Notes under the pieces: model-generated
The model's input: only the letters and a program-made list of their open reading frames with translations
The model's database searches: none
Told to the model about the DNA's origin: nothing
In this document: one piece after another, positions 21,116-23,492 of the stretch
Position numbering within the stretch: the first letter of the stretch is position 1
Layout: each line of letters begins with the position of its first letter
IMG/VR virus record: IMGVR_UViG_3300025889_000968
Location: 1-23,492 of that record
Reading direction: 5' to 3' (one strand)
From: a virus
DNA: 23,492 bases
Position numbers and translations under genes: made by a program

Positions 21116-21271
21116 TCACTTCCCCTTTTTAGCCGTTTTGGCCGACTGCTTGAACGCCTTGTCGGTGGGCGCGCCTGCCGTGCCGGGCTTCCTCATCTTC
21201 TCGCCGGAGCCTTCTTTGATGCGCTCGCGTTTAGCGTGAATATTACTGTAAAGACCAGGTTTCGTAGCCAT
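21116..21271 (-). CDS. Tiny basic protein 2 (Lys-rich)
   Basis: 51 residues: MATKPGLYSNIHAKRERIKE, GSGEKMRKPGTAGAPTDKAF, ending KQSAKTAKKGK. The motif KPGLY-NIHAKR-RI--GSGEKMRKPG-KGAPT-like is one I know from small phage and bacterial proteins of unknown role. It has 11 Lys and 3 Arg. It lies one base after the terminase stop and one base before tiny protein 1, so both are cotranscribed with TerL and portal. Probably a nucleic-acid-binding or packaging helper; not shown. Confidence 0.75.
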   Translation of the reverse strand: MATKPGLYSNIHAKRERIKEGSGEKMRKPGTAGAPTDKAFKQSAKTAKKGK

Positions 21272-21272
21272 C

Positions 21273-22814
21273 TTAGTGCCCCATCCATCCTGTTGCCGCC
21301 ATTATTTGCTGTTGATACCCTCGCGATGTCGCCCGTGCCGCCCGGTCGTAGCTCGATTCACGGCTTGCCACCGGGAACGCGAACGTCACCGCCAGCGCGT
21401 CAGCTGCGTCCGGTGACGCTAACCCCCGCGACTTCATTTCTTTCTTGCCTTCCAGATAGATCGTCCCCGACGAGTCGGGCTTTTTCGTTGGGCCGGTCAG
21501 GTCGGCTTTCAACTGCCTGTCGTTGGGGATGCTGGCGGTTTTCAACCAGTCCTTCATCGCACCCCACATCTCAGCACGCTTGTTGCCCCACATGACGGGT
21601 TTGCTCGACTTCCATCCGAAGTTCACTCCCCGCACCTTGTAACGCTGTTCTTTTAACCTGTCAAGTACCCCGTAGCCCAGACCACCCTCATCGATCACGG
21701 TCAGTGCCGGGCGGTACTCTTCGATGGCGTCAATCACCCGGCCAACGGTCGTCATGGTGTCCTCGCCGTGGTACCGCTTGATCGCTACCAAGTCGCGGCC
21801 TTGTCTGACGACGATGACAGTGGCGTCCGCGCCGCCGCGAGCTGGGTCAACGCCGATAACAATTGGCGCCGTCTCGTCCTTGTAGCGTGGCCGACCGGCG
21901 GCATCGTCGACAGCAGACGCACCAATAAACTGATCTTCGCCAGCCGATGGGAATTCACCGTAGACCTCAACCCGAGCCTGTGGCGAATCCTCGCCATACT
22001 CCGCAATGATCTGCTCATATATCTGCTTGTCCGTGTCCTCGACCGTTCTGGAGTCGATGTTCTCCGTGTGCCAGAACGCCCGCTTAGCGTTAAAGCACTC
22101 GTAGAAGTAGCCCTGATTACGCCGAGGGTTACTGAACGCGAACCAGTACCTGTCTAGTATGGGTTCTGTAAAGAAGCCTGCACCAACCGACCAGATGGCG
22201 TCCGGAATACCACTGGCCTCGTCGAAGATCAGCATCATGCCGTCGTGGTTGTGGACACCCGCGTAGCTGTCCGGGTTCTCTTCCGACCACAGCTTGCCTT
22301 CCGCCGCCCAGTAGCGCGTACCTTTCTTCAAGTCGCGCTCGACCAGTTCAGTGATCCACTTGGCGGGCACCAGCTTGGTCGCGCTGATTTCCCACCAGTG
22401 GCTGTTAATCACCATCGCCTGCCACTTGGTCAGCTCACCCCAGGTGACCGACCGCAGCTGCGCTTCCGAGTTGGCGCTCACAATGACGCTGGAGCCGATG
22501 CGGGTGGACAGCATCCACAGCACTAGCCAGCTGACTAGCGCAGACTTACCGATGCCTCGACCGGACGCGACCGCTGTTCTCAAGGCGTCCATGTCGATCT
22601 GACCCCGATTATTTCGGATGTGCGTGGCTATCCTGCGCAGGATCTTGCGCTGCCAGGTGCGCGGGCCTTTGAACTTGGCCAGCGGTGTGTTCGTCTGCCC
22701 CCACGGGAACGCGAACAGCACGAACGCTTCGGGGTCGTCGGCGATGGTCGGCGCCCACAGGCGGCTCATTAAGAGCTGCTCGCCCTCGGCGTCATAGATC
22801 GGCTGTTGCGCCAT
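21273..22814 (-). CDS. terL: Terminase large subunit
   Basis: 513 residues. ATPase domain: Walker A ASGRGIGKS (83-91) and Walker B LIFDEASG (195-202, Asp198/Glu199). Nuclease domain: GVDPARGGAD (321-330, Asp323), VIDEGG (373-378, Asp375) and PDAADALA (468-475), the three acidic groups of the RNase-H-like fold. It pumps DNA into the procapsid through the portal and cuts the concatemer. Length agrees with P22 TerL (499). Its start overlaps the stop of the 163-residue gene. All key residues are present, so it should be functional. Confidence 0.95.
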   Translation of the reverse strand: MAQQPIYDAEGEQLLMSRLWAPTIADDPEAFVLFAFPWGQTNTPLAKFKGPRTWQRKILRRIATHIRNNRGQIDMDALRTAVASGRGIGKSALVSWLVLWMLSTRIGSSVIVSANSEAQLRSVTWGELTKWQAMVINSHWWEISATKLVPAKWITELVERDLKKGTRYWAAEGKLWSEENPDSYAGVHNHDGMMLIFDEASGIPDAIWSVGAGFFTEPILDRYWFAFSNPRRNQGYFYECFNAKRAFWHTENIDSRTVEDTDKQIYEQIIAEYGEDSPQARVEVYGEFPSAGEDQFIGASAVDDAAGRPRYKDETAPIVIGVDPARGGADATVIVVRQGRDLVAIKRYHGEDTMTTVGRVIDAIEEYRPALTVIDEGGLGYGVLDRLKEQRYKVRGVNFGWKSSKPVMWGNKRAEMWGAMKDWLKTASIPNDRQLKADLTGPTKKPDSSGTIYLEGKKEMKSRGLASPDAADALAVTFAFPVASRESSYDRAARATSRGYQQQIMAATGWMGH

Positions 22815-23305
22815 TAGAACTCTTTGTTGTACCGCACGTTGACGCCATACATTGGACGGGACGACGGCGCTAGGCCGTAGAACCCACTGACGTCGACGTT
22901 GCCGCCCATCATAGGTGTGGAGTACCCAACGTCCGCTGCGCCAGGCATTGTTTTAATACCTGTTGGCAGTCTAACCGCTGTGCCGCTGACGCCAGCTCTT
23001 GCGTTACCACGTTCTATGCCTAACCGCGCCATTAACATTTCTGGCGTTACGTCCTCTACTTCACCTAACGCTCGCCCTCGCATTAGGTCGCCTGAATTGC
23101 CCATTAGCATCAAGGCAATGCGCGGATCGCGGCGCAATTCATATGATAACAAGTCTTGCATAGGCATTTCATATCCGCTTGAACCTAGTCTGCTGTACAG
23201 CGCTTTTTTAGCTAGGTGCTCGCGCACCAGATCGCGGTAGTCCAACCCTTCACGGGCCGCGCGCAGCGCGTTCAAACTAATAGGGGCTAATGCGTTGTCA
23301 TCCAT
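22814..23305 (-). CDS. Hypothetical protein between TerS and TerL
   Basis: 163 residues. The first 60 are helical (LDYRDLVREHLAKKALYSRLG, MPMQDLLSYELRRDPRIAL). The end (GGNVDVSGFYGLAPSSRPMYGVNVRYNKEF) is beta-like with a terminal Phe, a pattern I recall from podovirus genes in this slot. Its ATG lies inside the TerS stop region (ATGGATGA). Just upstream is a 14-base dyad whose loop holds the AGG ribosome site. Function unknown. A packaging role is suggested only by its place between the terminase genes. Confidence 0.65.
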   Translation of the reverse strand: MDDNALAPISLNALRAAREGLDYRDLVREHLAKKALYSRLGSSGYEMPMQDLLSYELRRDPRIALMLMGNSGDLMRGRALGEVEDVTPEMLMARLGIERGNARAGVSGTAVRLPTGIKTMPGAADVGYSTPMMGGNVDVSGFYGLAPSSRPMYGVNVRYNKEF

Positions 23306-23492
23306 GCTGCACCTGTGCAGTTAGTTTAGTTGGCAATACTTCTGGTTGCTGTTCCGTAATCAGCCCGTCGATGGTGCGCCCATCGATGACGCGCTCCTGC
23401 GCCTGCTGCAGCGCCTGCGTGATGCTGATCTTGTTCGTGATGTCGACACTAATCTCTTGGCGGGCCGTCCAGCCGTGGGCGTGCTGCAGGAT
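23298..23492 (-). CDS. terS: Terminase small subunit, C-terminal part (partial)
   Basis: The frame is open at the window edge, giving the last 64 residues: ILQHAHGWTARQEISVDITN, KISITQALQQAQERVIDGRT, then a tail ending QVQHG. The HGW-ARQEISVDIT-KISI--AL-QAQ-RVIDG pattern resembles the C-terminal part of small terminase subunits, which recognise the packaging start site and feed DNA to TerL. Position upstream of TerL fits. The stop overlaps the next start. The DNA-binding N-terminus is outside the window. Confidence 0.75.
   Translation of the reverse strand: MLQHAHGWTARQEISVDITNKISITQALQQAQERVIDGRTIDGLITEQQPEVLPTKLTAQVQHG
23307..23320 (-). promoter_or_regulatory. Dyad with ribosome site in the loop, before the 163-residue gene
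   Basis: On the minus strand CTGCACAGGTGCAG has perfect 6-bp arms (CTGCAC/GTGCAG) around AG. The AGG would serve as ribosome site, 6 bases from the ATG at 23305. It matches CCGCACAGGTGCGG at 18016-18029 except for one base in each arm, where a T-A pair replaces a C-G pair. It also codes part of the TerS C-terminus. Confidence 0.5.

Noticed and set aside
21020-21595. 191-residue plus-strand frame across the small basic genes and TerL end
   Set aside because: It is antisense to TerL and two short genes that have ribosome sites and known patterns; no supporting signal of its own.
1-23492. tRNA genes, CRISPR arrays, insertion sequences, attachment sites
   Set aside because: Looked for cloverleaf ends, regularly spaced repeats, terminal inverted repeats with transposase, and integrase; none found by eye.

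Overview
This window is part of a tailed, double-stranded DNA phage genome, or a prophage that keeps its whole morphogenesis block. It is built on the P22-like podovirus plan. The case rests on protein families: terminase large subunit, P22-type portal, scaffold, P22-fold coat, gp4-like connector, gp10-like stabilisation protein and three ejection-type proteins, in nearly the P22 gene order. No tail-tube, sheath, tape-measure or baseplate genes are seen. The host is probably a Gram-negative proteobacterium. Several small proteins (the cupin, the 63-aa and 64-aa proteins, the GH108 lysin with a GTA-type holin) recall freshwater or burkholderial phages, but that host guess is inference. No tRNA, CRISPR array, insertion sequence or integrase was found.

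The layout is two converging blocks. Bases 1-1544 (+ strand) hold the end of an early/replication operon. It starts with the C-terminus of an SNF2-type helicase, followed by seven very small overlapping genes: a secreted protein, two small helical proteins plus one short unknown, an NrdR-like zinc ribbon, a short unknown and a one-helix membrane protein. Bases 1518-23492 (- strand) hold the late operon, read from right to left. Its order is: TerS C-terminus, an unknown, TerL, two tiny basic proteins, portal, a small helical protein, a small beta-type protein, scaffold, coat, a strong terminator, a 64-aa protein, gp4-like connector, a 151-aa protein, gp10-like protein, a long fibre, a cupin, three ejection-type proteins, a second fibre, a cluster of short fibre-tip and chaperone-like genes, two membrane proteins, holin and endolysin. 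The last early gene and the endolysin gene overlap tail to tail by 27 bases.

The late genes are packed tightly, with many ATGA or TAATG junctions and few gaps over 50 bases, so translational coupling is likely. The one clear intrinsic terminator lies just after the coat gene and would raise coat and scaffold output relative to tail genes. TerS/TerL package DNA through the portal into a scaffold-built coat shell. The gp4- and gp10-like proteins close the portal, fibres attach, and the ejection-type proteins would leave with the DNA at infection. Holin and GH108 muramidase then lyse the cell.

The parts most worth a second look are the reassorted adhesin-tip cassettes (3278-6254, with a related end in the fibre at 11210-13144), the two dyad sequences with a compensating base change (18016-18029 and 23307-23320), overlapping alternative hairpins ahead of the scaffold gene, two lysine-rich mini-proteins between TerL and portal, and the lack of recognisable spanin genes. 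I see no wholly new multi-gene defence or regulatory system that the sequence alone would prove.
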